DNA of 7,242 bases from Candidatus Margulisiibacteriota bacterium (GCA_018817195.1 JAHIUL010000033.1:1-7242); one strand, 5' to 3'. Numbered from the stretch's first letter, positions 1 through 6,606 are shown. Translations and numbers: made by a program. The notes: a model not told the origin generated them from the sequence alone.

Positions 1-1019
1 AAGTGTATAAGTTTGTGCCAGAAGTAAGTTTTACTTCTATTACCCCTAATTGGGTTACTTCTTCTTCTGAGGCGCTGACAAAATTGCTGACAATTGAAGG
101 TACATATTTTGGCGGCACAGTTGGGAGCACCACTGACGCGCCTTCGGTCATTTTTTCTGGCTCAGATATTGAAACAGATCAAGTTTTATATCTTGGTCCT
201 AACACCCTTGAAGTTACAGCCATACTTACGGCTGATGCAACCGGGAATTATGATATTTTAATCATTAATCCTGACAGCGGGTCAGTAACTACTACCGGGG
301 CTTTTACTGTTAGGCCTACCAGTTTAACGGTCCAAAACTTTAGGATTGACGGTATTCCTATAACCGCGGGGACAAATACCATCACCCTGCGTGATTGGAG
401 CAGTAGTGAAGGCAGCGCTAAGGGCCCTACTATATATTTTGAAACTACTGTTCCTGGCTTTGTTGGTGCGTCTGCTTTTGGTTTGGATGATCATATTGTA
501 ACAGCTGAAGTTACAATTGGCACGGTAACAGATTCTTTAACTGCCGGGGCTTTTTCCCTAAGCAAAAGCATAGCTACTTTGGAGTCAACTCAATTTAGTT
601 CAAGCCTTGAAGCAGGCACTTATGCCTGTTCGCTAAGGGTTTATGTGACAGATGTATCCGCAGGGACGTCTTTTACGCTTAATGTTGTTGAACCTTCGGT
701 TACTGGCGCTTATCCGATTGAAAATGCCCTTGCAACCAGGGTTGAAAATGGTTTCTTGACTGTTCAATTTGATTATACTGGTGATATTACTAACGCGACT
801 TTTGTTTATGTTCCCTGTTCCCCATATCATGTTTACCGAGTGCCGATTGATTTTAGAAAAGATATGCATGTAAGTTCTTTTGCTATCAGTGCGACCCAGG
901 GTCAAGTGCGGATACCTGTGGTTAACGCTCCTTATGCTGTTTATGTTGGTCGTTTTTATAATGGAAAGACGCCGATTTCTGGGCCGATTAAATTTGTTTA
1001 TAGCGATTTCGCGCCATAA
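1..1019 (+). CDS. Secreted/surface protein with IPT/TIG-like beta domain (5' end missing)
   Basis: The reading frame is open from the left edge (first full codon at base 3) to TAA at 1017-1019, so the true start lies upstream; the GTG at base 3 is only the first visible codon. About visible residues 8-104 look like an IPT/TIG immunoglobulin-like domain: a SITPNW-type first strand, the IEGTYFGG turn typical of these folds, then VIFSG, NTLEVTAIL and GNYDILIINPDSG strands. Two more beta-rich parts follow (about 105-235 and 236-338), rich in Thr, Ser, Val and Gly with no helical or membrane stretch. Two cysteines are visible (in YACSL and YVPCSP). The composition is that of an extracellular or periplasmic structural protein. 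The next gene starts 2 nt after the stop and encodes an outer-membrane SLH protein, so a surface or envelope role is likely. No enzyme motif is seen and the substrate is unknown. Confidence 0.85.
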   Translation, partial: VYKFVPEVSFTSITPNWVTSSSEALTKLLTIEGTYFGGTVGSTTDAPSVIFSGSDIETDQVLYLGPNTLEVTAILTADATGNYDILIINPDSGSVTTTGAFTVRPTSLTVQNFRIDGIPITAGTNTITLRDWSSSEGSAKGPTIYFETTVPGFVGASAFGLDDHIVTAEVTIGTVTDSLTAGAFSLSKSIATLESTQFSSSLEAGTYACSLRVYVTDVSAGTSFTLNVVEPSVTGAYPIENALATRVENGFLTVQFDYTGDITNATFVYVPCSPYHVYRVPIDFRKDMHVSSFAISATQGQVRIPVVNAPYAVYVGRFYNGKTPISGPIKFVYSDFAP

Positions 1020-1021
1020 TA

Positions 1022-2953
1022 ATGAAAGTTAACAAATTATTATTAGTATTAGTTTTGTCTGTTTGCCTGGCAGGTTTAGTTTTTGCTCAGGCAGCGCTTG
1101 ATCCTTCAAGGTTGGCTATTGGCGGCCGCGGTTTAGGCCTTGGCCGCACCTATGTTGGCCTGGCAGATGATGTCTCTTCAATTTTTTTAAACCCGGCTGG
1201 TTTAGCCAGGATTCCCCGCTGGCAGATGACCTCTATGGCTGGCCAGTTTGCCGAAGAATATAGTTATCTTTTATTAACTGGCGCTTATCCTACTGAATAC
1301 GGCGTGTTTGGCGCGGGTTTTGTGGGCGCTTCAACTGGCGGCGTGCCTGTTACAAAAGTATTAGAAGGCACAGAATCTGACCCTGTTTACGTGATCGATC
1401 CGACCCAGCCGGCGGTTGACTACTTTAATAATGTATATTTCTTATCATTGGCCAGGGAAGTACCCAAAATCTGGAACTATGATATTCCTTGGAATTTACG
1501 CGCTGGAGCAAGTTTAAAATTATTCAACACTTCTTTGACTGGTGACAGCATTATCAATGGCTCTGGTTTTGGCACAGAGCTTGATGTTGGTTTGTTGGCC
1601 GATCCTCTGCCTTATCTTGCCTTAGGCTTTTACGGCCGCAACGTCCTGCCTTACAGCATGGGTGGTAAGTTAACCTATGCTTCAGATTACAGCGAGCATT
1701 ATCCAGCCGCGTTTATCCTGGGCGGCAGCATGAAGGTTCTGGGCCCAAAAGATAATGCTTTTAGAAAATTCATGAACCATGAGCTAACATTATTGTTAGA
1801 TACAGAATTCAGCAACGGCGTGCCAATGCTGATGCACATGGGCGCGGAGTGGAAGCCGCACCCGATTATTGCCCTGCGCATGGGCATTGACCAGGACGTA
1901 TCATCAGATATGGCCGGCAACCTGACCACAGAGAATGGCATGGCTTATGGTGTTGGCTTAACTTACGGCGGTTTCCGCTTTGACTACGCTTTCCACGAAT
2001 TTCCTGGTTTGCCCGGCATCAACAACAGCTACTTTTCTTTAAGCTACGGTATTGCTGAGGCAGAAGAAGAAATAACAGAAAAGATTTCTATTTTTACTCC
2101 AGCTGACAAACTAGTTACATTTGAATCTTCAGTGGTGGTGCAGGGCCGTGTTAATGACATGAAGATTAAAGAGCTTTATGTTAACGGCATCCGCGTTAAG
2201 TTTGGCTTAAAGGGTGATTTTAAAACATCAGTCTCCTTAAAGACAGGCAAGAACAATATCCGCATCTCTGGCAAGGACGGCAATAAGCTAATTACAGTTG
2301 AGCAGGTCAGGGCATTGCGCTTGATTACTTTCCCTGATGTTGAGCAGGATTACTGGGTTGCCCAGCCGATCTCATTGCTGGCAATGCAGGAAATTATTAC
2401 TGGTTATCCAGACGGCACCTTTAGGGCAGAGGGTGATATCAACCGCGCGGAAATGTGCGCGCTCTTGATCAGGACCAAAGGCCAGGTTGATACCTATGCT
2501 ACGCTTGAGGCAACTACAGAGGCGGAACTGGCTGCGCTGATTGGCAAAGAAGAGCCGCTGTTCCCGATATTCTTTACTGATGTGTCAGAAAAGTTCTGGG
2601 CATCATCTTTTATTAAGGACGCGGCTGACTTGGAAATTGTTAAAGGTTATCCAGACGGCACTTTTAGGCCCAATAATAAAATTACCCGGGCAGAGGGACT
2701 GGCCATGATTACCAGGTTAGCTGATGTGTCTGAAGAAGCCTATGCTTATCAATTCCCGGATGTAACAGAATCTTACTGGGCAGCGCCGATTATTTCCGGC
2801 GCTTACAACCAAGGTATGCTGGAATTCCTGCGCAACAAGCGCTTTCAGCCAATGCGCAGCTTGACCCGCGCCGAAACAGTTGAGCTGCTCCAGCGCACAA
2901 AATATGTTGAGGATCTTTTAGGCAAAGACTTGTTGGATTGGGAAAGTTATTAA
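1022..2953 (+). CDS. PorV/UPF0164-like outer-membrane beta-barrel with three C-terminal SLH domains
   Basis: This is a 643-aa envelope protein. Residues 1-22/24 are a classical signal peptide (KVNK, hydrophobic core, VFA or AQA cleavage site). The mature start (IGGRGLGLGRTYVGLADD... then IFLNPAGLARI) matches the opening of PorV/UPF0164-type outer-membrane barrels, and alternating beta-strand sequence runs to about residue 345. Residues about 355-432 form a small beta-sandwich (IFTPADKLVTFESSVVVQG...VNGIRV...GKNNIRI), resembling Ig-like or glucodextranase-B-type modules. Three SLH repeats follow at about 437-487, 518-570 and 578-628. Each opens with FPDV or FTDV plus a W, and ends in NRAE, TRAE or TRAE; the first two contain GYPDGTFR. 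SLH domains bind secondary cell-wall polymer, so this protein probably ties the outer membrane to peptidoglycan. The start follows the upstream stop by 2 nt with no clear Shine-Dalgarno, suggesting translational coupling. Barrel and SLH identities are firm; transport function is unknown. Confidence 0.94.
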   Translation: MKVNKLLLVLVLSVCLAGLVFAQAALDPSRLAIGGRGLGLGRTYVGLADDVSSIFLNPAGLARIPRWQMTSMAGQFAEEYSYLLLTGAYPTEYGVFGAGFVGASTGGVPVTKVLEGTESDPVYVIDPTQPAVDYFNNVYFLSLAREVPKIWNYDIPWNLRAGASLKLFNTSLTGDSIINGSGFGTELDVGLLADPLPYLALGFYGRNVLPYSMGGKLTYASDYSEHYPAAFILGGSMKVLGPKDNAFRKFMNHELTLLLDTEFSNGVPMLMHMGAEWKPHPIIALRMGIDQDVSSDMAGNLTTENGMAYGVGLTYGGFRFDYAFHEFPGLPGINNSYFSLSYGIAEAEEEITEKISIFTPADKLVTFESSVVVQGRVNDMKIKELYVNGIRVKFGLKGDFKTSVSLKTGKNNIRISGKDGNKLITVEQVRALRLITFPDVEQDYWVAQPISLLAMQEIITGYPDGTFRAEGDINRAEMCALLIRTKGQVDTYATLEATTEAELAALIGKEEPLFPIFFTDVSEKFWASSFIKDAADLEIVKGYPDGTFRPNNKITRAEGLAMITRLADVSEEAYAYQFPDVTESYWAAPIISGAYNQGMLEFLRNKRFQPMRSLTRAETVELLQRTKYVEDLLGKDLLDWESY

Positions 2954-2955
2954 TT

Positions 2956-3159
2956 ATGAAATTAGCTAATGCTCAGAAAAGTGTAATATCAAATATTTTT
3001 AAAGATTTAACCAAACTGGCGGTTGCGGCGCTGGTAATTGGCCAGTTTGTGCCAGGGCAAATTTTTCGTTTACCTGTCTTTTTAGGCGGTCTGATAACTG
3101 CTGTGCTTTTAGGAGTAACCGCAGTCATTTCTGCTGTTGATAAAGGAGGAATCAATTAA
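2956..3159 (+). CDS. Small two-helix membrane protein, 67 aa
   Basis: The protein has an N-terminal amphipathic region (KLANAQKSVISNIFKDLTK), a first hydrophobic segment at about residues 19-33, a short Pro/Gly-containing turn (FVPGQIFRLP), and a second hydrophobic segment at about 40-61, ending in DKGGIN. The layout recalls the small two-helix DUF6722-type proteins, but I cannot confirm membership. The frame also contains an ATG at 2938, inside the upstream gene; 2956 is preferred because it gives a 2-nt gap from the upstream stop, like the previous junction, and avoids an overlap. It lies between the SLH-barrel gene and an even smaller membrane-protein gene and is almost certainly co-transcribed with both. 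Function unknown. Confidence 0.8.
   Translation: MKLANAQKSVISNIFKDLTKLAVAALVIGQFVPGQIFRLPVFLGGLITAVLLGVTAVISAVDKGGIN
3142..3150 (+). promoter_or_regulatory. Strong Shine-Dalgarno for the 36-aa gene
   Basis: AAAGGAGGA lies 8 nt before the ATG at 3159 and inside the last codons of the upstream gene. It is the strongest ribosome-binding site in the first operon. Its ideal spacing is the main support for the tiny downstream gene being translated. Confidence 0.75.
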
Positions 3160-3269
3160 TGAAAATTGATCCTATGTTAATCGTTTATATAGGTCTTTCG
3201 ATTGTAGCTTTAATTGTTATAGTATTGATACTTACTAGCGGCAAAAAACCTCCGTTGGGACATTTATAG
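3159..3269 (+). CDS. Single-helix membrane miniprotein, 36 aa
   Basis: The ATG at 3159-3161 shares one base with the preceding TAA (TAATG), and the frame ends at TAG 3267-3269. The product begins MKIDPM, has one strongly hydrophobic segment at about residues 6-26 (LIVYIGLSIVALIVIVLIL), and ends with a short basic, proline-containing tail (SGKKPPLGHL). This fits a single-pass membrane miniprotein, probably N-out/C-in by the positive-inside rule. The overlapping start and the consensus Shine-Dalgarno argue for coupled translation with the 67-aa membrane protein. Partnership with that protein is inference. No family is recognised and the length is below usual gene-calling limits. Confidence 0.68.
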   Translation: MKIDPMLIVYIGLSIVALIVIVLILTSGKKPPLGHL

Positions 3270-3277
3270 TGAAGAGG

Positions 3278-3417
3278 AATTAACAATTAAGAATTACTCA
3301 ATTAACAACAAGGGAGTAATTATTAAAATAATACATGCCGAGCGGCTTGTGCTGAGCGAAGTCGAAGCAAGTCGAGGCATACCATGTTGTTAATTCTTAA
3401 TTGTTTAATTGTTAATT
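3278..3417. repeat. Long inverted repeat with GC-rich core (intergenic)
   Basis: The left arm (3278-3310) and right arm (3385-3417) are each 33 nt and pair without gaps. The outer 13 nt (AATTAACAATTAA) and inner 11 nt (AATTAACAACA) are perfect complements, separated by a 9-nt poorly matched middle. The arms consist of AATTAAS-type heptamers. Between them lie an AT-rich spacer and a GC-rich core (about 3335-3380), closed by ATGCC/GGCAT and carrying AAGTCGA twice, 10 nt apart. The element starts 8 nt after the stop at 3269 and ends 40 nt before the next start codon. No T-run follows the right arm, so it is not a simple intrinsic terminator. It could be a MITE-like or dispersed repeat, or a structured leader/intercistronic RNA. 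No other feature was recognised between 3270 and 3457. Confidence 0.8.
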
Positions 3418-3444
3418 GAAAGGATTAATTGTTAATAAAAAAAA

Positions 3445-3449
3445 GGGAG
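3445..3449 (+). promoter_or_regulatory. Shine-Dalgarno that sets the start of the large repeat protein
   Basis: GGGAG lies 8 nt before the ATG at 3458, between an A8 tract (3437-3444) and an A7 tract. It favours 3458 over the in-frame TTG at 3416, which sits in the inverted-repeat arm, lacks a ribosome site and would put a charged lysine-rich stretch before the signal peptide. Confidence 0.7.
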
Positions 3450-3457
3450 AGAAAAAA

Positions 3458-5974
3458 ATGAATAAAAAAATATTATTAATGTTATTGATTTTAGGGATGG
3501 TGGCTGGGATGTCGGTGGCTCAAAGAGGAGATGAGCCTCCGTCAGGTGATAAGCCAGATGCAAGATCAGCCAGCGGTATACCGCAAAGCATAAATTTTCA
3601 GGGTGTACTGCGGGACAGCGATGGGGCGCTGGTTTCAGGCAAGTCAATTACCGTTATCCTGCTGGATAAAGACAACGTAGGGATCGCGGGGACCAGCGTA
3701 AGCGGAACTACCGATACGAACGGATTTGTAAATGTTGTGATCGATCTGCCTGATACATTCAACTACGACTTGCTCAACGATCAGATCTATGCAAGGGTGT
3801 CAACCGTAGACGACGGCGGGAAGACAATAACACTAGAGCCTGATCAACCGTTTTATTCTGTACCCTATGCTTTAAATTCTTTAAATGCGGAGATGTTGGG
3901 GGGGAAGACTTATCAAGAGGTTATAGATGAGGCTAGTGCTGGCGCTGCTGGAGGCGAGTTTGTCCTAAAAGCCGGCGACACGATGACGGGATCACTAAGA
4001 GTCGATGTTGCTAATAGTGACCGTGCTATAATCGGAACCAATTCCAGGACAAGTGGAAATAGAATGGGTGTGGTTGGATTGCAGGGGGCGGGTTTGAGCA
4101 ATCCATCTTTTGCAGCAGCCGTAGCTGGTGTTTATGGAGAGGCTGGGTCTGGGGGTGCGGGGGTGTTTGGTAAAGGGGCTGAAGCTGGAGTAAGCGGTTA
4201 CAGCGATTCTAAATATGGTGTGTATGGTGTTGGGCCGAATATTGATGGTATGGGGGGAGTTGTTGGGTCAACGCTAGCATCACCGGATTTTCCCAATGGA
4301 TCTTTTGGAGTTTTTGGGACTAGTGATGATTATGGAGTATATGGTAGGAGTACTACTGGCTATAGCGGCTTTTTCACCGGTGGCCAAGGTGTCAAAATCG
4401 ATGGTCCGCTGGAGGTTTCAAATGTTGTGAAGGTGGGATCAGGAATGTTTTCTAGTAGACTGCTTGAAGAACTTCCAACCAATATCCAAAATCCTAGTGG
4501 TGGAGTAGTGTACGCGTTTAAGAAAGGAGCGCGCGGACAAGTTGATGCTGATAATTATGGAATATTAGGGTATTGGAGTGCTGAACCAGGGGTAGGTTCA
4601 TATGGCGGGTATTTTAAAGGGAGAGTCAAAATCGATGGTCCGTTGGATGTTGTAGGAGGCCCCATTACCTTGGATGGCGTGGAGATCGGCGCGGCAGAGG
4701 CAGCCGGCGTGCCGGATCCGCTGACTCTTTACCAAGAACTTAATGTGCATAAAGGCGCGACAGCAGGAGAGACACTAAATTATAATGTATACGACCCTGC
4801 TCAGGATGATTATTGGGGAGTTATCCCAAGTGTGTTAGGTTACAATAAAGCGCCAAAAACAATTCAATCAGCGTTTGGAGCAATTACAAGGAATACAGTT
4901 GGTGTGCGAGGATATAGTGTGGATGGGTTTGGAGTTCTTGGAGAAAGCGAGAACAGTACTGGTATTTATGGCCAGAGCACCAGCGGTATCGGAATCTACG
5001 GTAAAGGCGCCACGACAGGCGGGAGTTTTGAGAGTACTTCAATGAACGGAACCGCTGTTTACGGTCGGTCATCGGGAAGTGGTTCGGTCGGTTTGCGAGG
5101 CAGGGGAACCTTTGGGGTTTATGGGATGGGTTCACAAAATTACGGGGGAGTTATTGGAAAAACAACCAATTTGACCGATGACACTTCAACAAATGTTACG
5201 GGTTTTGGTGTTTATGGTGAAGGTAAGAATTATGGCGTCTATGGCAAAGGCGCGACGGCGGGCGGGAGTTTTGAGAGCACGGGTGGAAGCGGTGTACGTG
5301 GAATTGGAGCTGCTTATGGCGTGTATGGAAAGGGGGGCAGTGGGGGCGTAGTTGGTTTAACAGATGATGCGCAAAGTCCAGTTGTAATTAATTTTGGTTT
5401 GTTTGGAGGTAGTAACACTGGGAGTGGCGTCCAGGCCTATAGCAGTTCTGGGTATGGTATATGGGCCGATTCAGGCGGAAAAGCTGCTATTTTTGCAAAA
5501 GGTAATGCAACTGGCGGTAAGGGAGGAATTATCGGAACTACACGTTCTGAGACCAGTGTTGGGTTGCCTGATGCTATGGATTTTGGAGTTTTTGGAGAGT
5601 CTGAAAATGGTTTAGGTGTGGAAGGACGAACTTCATCTCGTTCAATTCTTGGCTATGGATTTAGATCTGGAGTTGTCGGATATAGCACGGCTTCCTATAA
5701 TACCATCTCTGGGCATGGTTCGCCAGGTGTTTATGGTAATAGTTCTAGTGGATATGGTGGATTATTTGAGGGTGCGAAGGGAGGAGTGTGTGTTAAAGAT
5801 ATTCTGGTGTTGACGCCACGGTCAACTATTCCTAGTATGCCCGGTGGTCCTCCTACAGAGGGATCAATCTGTCTGGATACTTCTGGAAACCTCTGGGTTT
5901 ACATTGGAACTAAATGGAAAAAAATAAGGTACAGTTCTGAGAGAGAGCATATTCCTGGTGTGGCTTGGGAATAA
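3458..5974 (+). CDS. Large secreted GVYG-repeat fibre-like protein, 838 aa
   Basis: Residues 1-21 are a signal peptide (NKK, Leu/Ile-rich core, SVA cleavage). After a short charged linker, about 41-145 form a beta domain (IPQSINFQGVLRDSDG...PFYSVPYAL) of a type I recognise from many secreted proteins of environmental bacteria. About 167-183 (EFVLKAGDTMTGSLRVD) resembles a motif common in phage tail-fibre-like proteins. From about 224 to 761 run more than twenty GVYG-type repeats (GVYGKG, GVFGES, GIYGQS and variants), broken by VKIDGPL segments at 312 and 390 and a non-repeat, less glycine-rich stretch around 405-460. The C-terminal part (about 777-825: TPRSTIPSMPGGPP...GSICLDTSGNLWVYIGTKWKKI) resembles the end domains of fibre and adhesin proteins and holds the only two cysteines, 778 and 805. 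No membrane anchor, SLH or sortase signal is visible. Likely a surface fibre or adhesin; the ligand is unknown. The start is set by GGGAG 8 nt upstream. Confidence 0.9.
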   Translation: MNKKILLMLLILGMVAGMSVAQRGDEPPSGDKPDARSASGIPQSINFQGVLRDSDGALVSGKSITVILLDKDNVGIAGTSVSGTTDTNGFVNVVIDLPDTFNYDLLNDQIYARVSTVDDGGKTITLEPDQPFYSVPYALNSLNAEMLGGKTYQEVIDEASAGAAGGEFVLKAGDTMTGSLRVDVANSDRAIIGTNSRTSGNRMGVVGLQGAGLSNPSFAAAVAGVYGEAGSGGAGVFGKGAEAGVSGYSDSKYGVYGVGPNIDGMGGVVGSTLASPDFPNGSFGVFGTSDDYGVYGRSTTGYSGFFTGGQGVKIDGPLEVSNVVKVGSGMFSSRLLEELPTNIQNPSGGVVYAFKKGARGQVDADNYGILGYWSAEPGVGSYGGYFKGRVKIDGPLDVVGGPITLDGVEIGAAEAAGVPDPLTLYQELNVHKGATAGETLNYNVYDPAQDDYWGVIPSVLGYNKAPKTIQSAFGAITRNTVGVRGYSVDGFGVLGESENSTGIYGQSTSGIGIYGKGATTGGSFESTSMNGTAVYGRSSGSGSVGLRGRGTFGVYGMGSQNYGGVIGKTTNLTDDTSTNVTGFGVYGEGKNYGVYGKGATAGGSFESTGGSGVRGIGAAYGVYGKGGSGGVVGLTDDAQSPVVINFGLFGGSNTGSGVQAYSSSGYGIWADSGGKAAIFAKGNATGGKGGIIGTTRSETSVGLPDAMDFGVFGESENGLGVEGRTSSRSILGYGFRSGVVGYSTASYNTISGHGSPGVYGNSSSGYGGLFEGAKGGVCVKDILVLTPRSTIPSMPGGPPTEGSICLDTSGNLWVYIGTKWKKIRYSSEREHIPGVAWE
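4127..5740 (+). repeat. GVYG-type coding repeats with higher-order units
   Basis: The short unit is G-[VIL]-[YFVLR]-G-x-[SGT], repeated irregularly. Above it is a longer unit, GG[VI][VI]GxT, about 12-16 variable residues, FG[VL][FY]Gx[SG], then more GVxG units. Copies begin at protein residues 266, 563, 629 and 689 (bases 4253, 5144, 5342, 5522). DNA-level repeats include 18 identical bases at 4391-4408 and 4625-4642 (encoding VKIDGP), and a GKGAT[TA]GGSFEST segment at about 5000 and 5243. The pattern implies growth by internal duplication followed by divergence. Confidence 0.85.
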
Positions 5975-6056
5975 AATTAGCGGAGCTGAACAAGGCAGTG
6001 GGGGAGTGAACAGTAGGCAAGATTATGGTGTTGGTGACATTGCAGTAGGGGAAATC

Positions 6057-6062
6057 AGAGGG
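6057..6062 (+). promoter_or_regulatory. Shine-Dalgarno for the 104-aa coiled-coil gene
   Basis: AGAGGG lies 5 nt before the ATG at 6068. It supports this start and independent translation after the 93-nt gap from the large repeat-protein gene. Confidence 0.65.
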
Positions 6063-6067
6063 TAAGA

Positions 6068-6382
6068 ATGGCTGAGAAAAAAGAAAAAACAACACTGGAT
6101 AAAATTGAAAAGCTCATTGTGGATGGGCAGAAAGATGTTATAGAACAACTTGGCAAAAGGATTGACGGGGTTAAGCAAGGGCTTGGGGATAGAATTGACG
6201 GGGTTGAAGGAAAACTTGATAAAGTCGAAGTAAAAATTGACAAGATAGAAACGTCTCTTCGTAAAGAAATAAAAGACGCCTATGATTTTCTTTCGCATGA
6301 TATAGGAAGACTTGAGAAGGGTCTTCTTAATGAAGTTAAAAGTAAACTTGACGAGCATGTTAAAATATTGCATTCGGTATAA
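6068..6382 (+). CDS. Coiled-coil protein, 104 aa (paralogue A)
   Basis: The protein starts MAEKKEKTTLDKIEKLI and is almost wholly predicted coiled coil, rich in Lys, Glu, Asp, Ile and Leu with no cysteine and no signal peptide, so it is probably cytoplasmic or exported by another route. RIDGV occurs twice, 11 residues apart (hendecad spacing); the DNA ATTGACGGGGTT is exact at 6161-6172 and 6194-6205. After LDKVEVKIDKIETSLRKEIKDAYD the protein ends in KLDEHVKILHSV. The 91-aa protein at 6607 shares both the MAE[KE]KE start and the KLD[EK]HV..LH[SP]V end, so the two are paralogues. The next gene starts 6 nt downstream. I recognise no named family; a structural, oligomerisation or chaperone role is possible but unproven. 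Confidence 0.8.
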   Translation: MAEKKEKTTLDKIEKLIVDGQKDVIEQLGKRIDGVKQGLGDRIDGVEGKLDKVEVKIDKIETSLRKEIKDAYDFLSHDIGRLEKGLLNEVKSKLDEHVKILHSV

Positions 6383-6388
6383 ATAAAT

Positions 6389-6519
6389 ATGAAAAGACTC
6401 TTAGCTATATTTTTAATAACATTATTTAGCCTGCCCCTCGGGTTGAACCCAGCCTTTGCTGGAAAACTGACCGGCGGCGATTATAACATGTACGTTAATC
6501 CTACAACCGCTGGCGGCGG
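6389..6519 (+). repeat. Direct repeat, copy 1 of the KLTGGDY gene start
   Basis: Bases 6449-6519 are identical over 71 nt to 7172-7242, the latter limited only by the window end. Upstream, 22 further bases at 6421-6442 equal 7132-7153. Between these blocks copy 1 is 12 nt shorter. Confidence 0.95.
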
Positions 6520-6586
6520 ACTGGGCATACATTGGCCAAAATTAGATGAGAATTTATCAGTAGCGGGTATTCTGGCGGTCAGGTAG
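6389..6586 (+). CDS. Short secreted KLTGGDY protein, 65 aa (copy 1, probably truncated)
   Basis: The product has a clear signal peptide (MKRLLAIFLITLFSLPLG... with PAFA cleavage at about residue 24), leaving a mature peptide of about 41 residues that begins GKLTGGDYNMYVNPTTAGGG. KLTGGDY...AGGG resembles the mature start of longer secreted proteins I associate with uncultured diderm genomes, which usually continue through more beta-strand repeats. Here the frame ends at TAG after LDENLSVAGILAVR, so this copy may be cut short. A second copy begins at 7100, with 71 identical bases. It starts 6 nt after the coiled-coil stop and lacks a clear Shine-Dalgarno, so translation is probably coupled. The signal peptide is well supported; function is unknown, and a decaying duplicate is a real alternative. 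Confidence 0.65.
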   Translation: MKRLLAIFLITLFSLPLGLNPAFAGKLTGGDYNMYVNPTTAGGGLGIHWPKLDENLSVAGILAVR

Positions 6587-6606
6587 GAAGCGAAGGACGA
6601 GAAAAA

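Noticed and set aside
2938..2955. Earlier ATG for the 67-aa membrane protein
   Set aside because: It overlaps the SLH gene; ATG 2956 gives the 2-nt gap seen at the neighbouring junction.
3278..3417. Intrinsic terminator
   Set aside because: The loop is large, the arms are AT-rich and no U-tract follows the right arm.
3278..3436. CRISPR-like array from repeated AATTAAC/TTAATTG units
   Set aside because: Units are 7 nt, adjacent, AT-only simple repeats in inverted orientation with no spacers.
3416..3457. Upstream TTG start for the large repeat protein
   Set aside because: It lies in the inverted-repeat arm, has no ribosome site and would spoil the signal peptide; ATG 3458 has GGGAG at good spacing.
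3385..3457. Sigma-70 promoter for the large repeat gene (TTGTTA near 3387)
   Set aside because: The whole stretch is AT-rich heptamer repeat, so -35/-10 look-alikes appear by chance; none stands out.
5394..5813. Two adjacent + strand open frames inside the large repeat gene
   Set aside because: They are in another frame over G-rich repeats, which lack stops by composition; the main frame carries the clear GVYG repeats.
633..6373. Reverse-strand open frames (for example 633-905, 1699-1941, 4884-5135, 6023-6373)
   Set aside because: All lie opposite well-supported + strand genes, have low-complexity or basic compositions, and none carries a recognisable domain.
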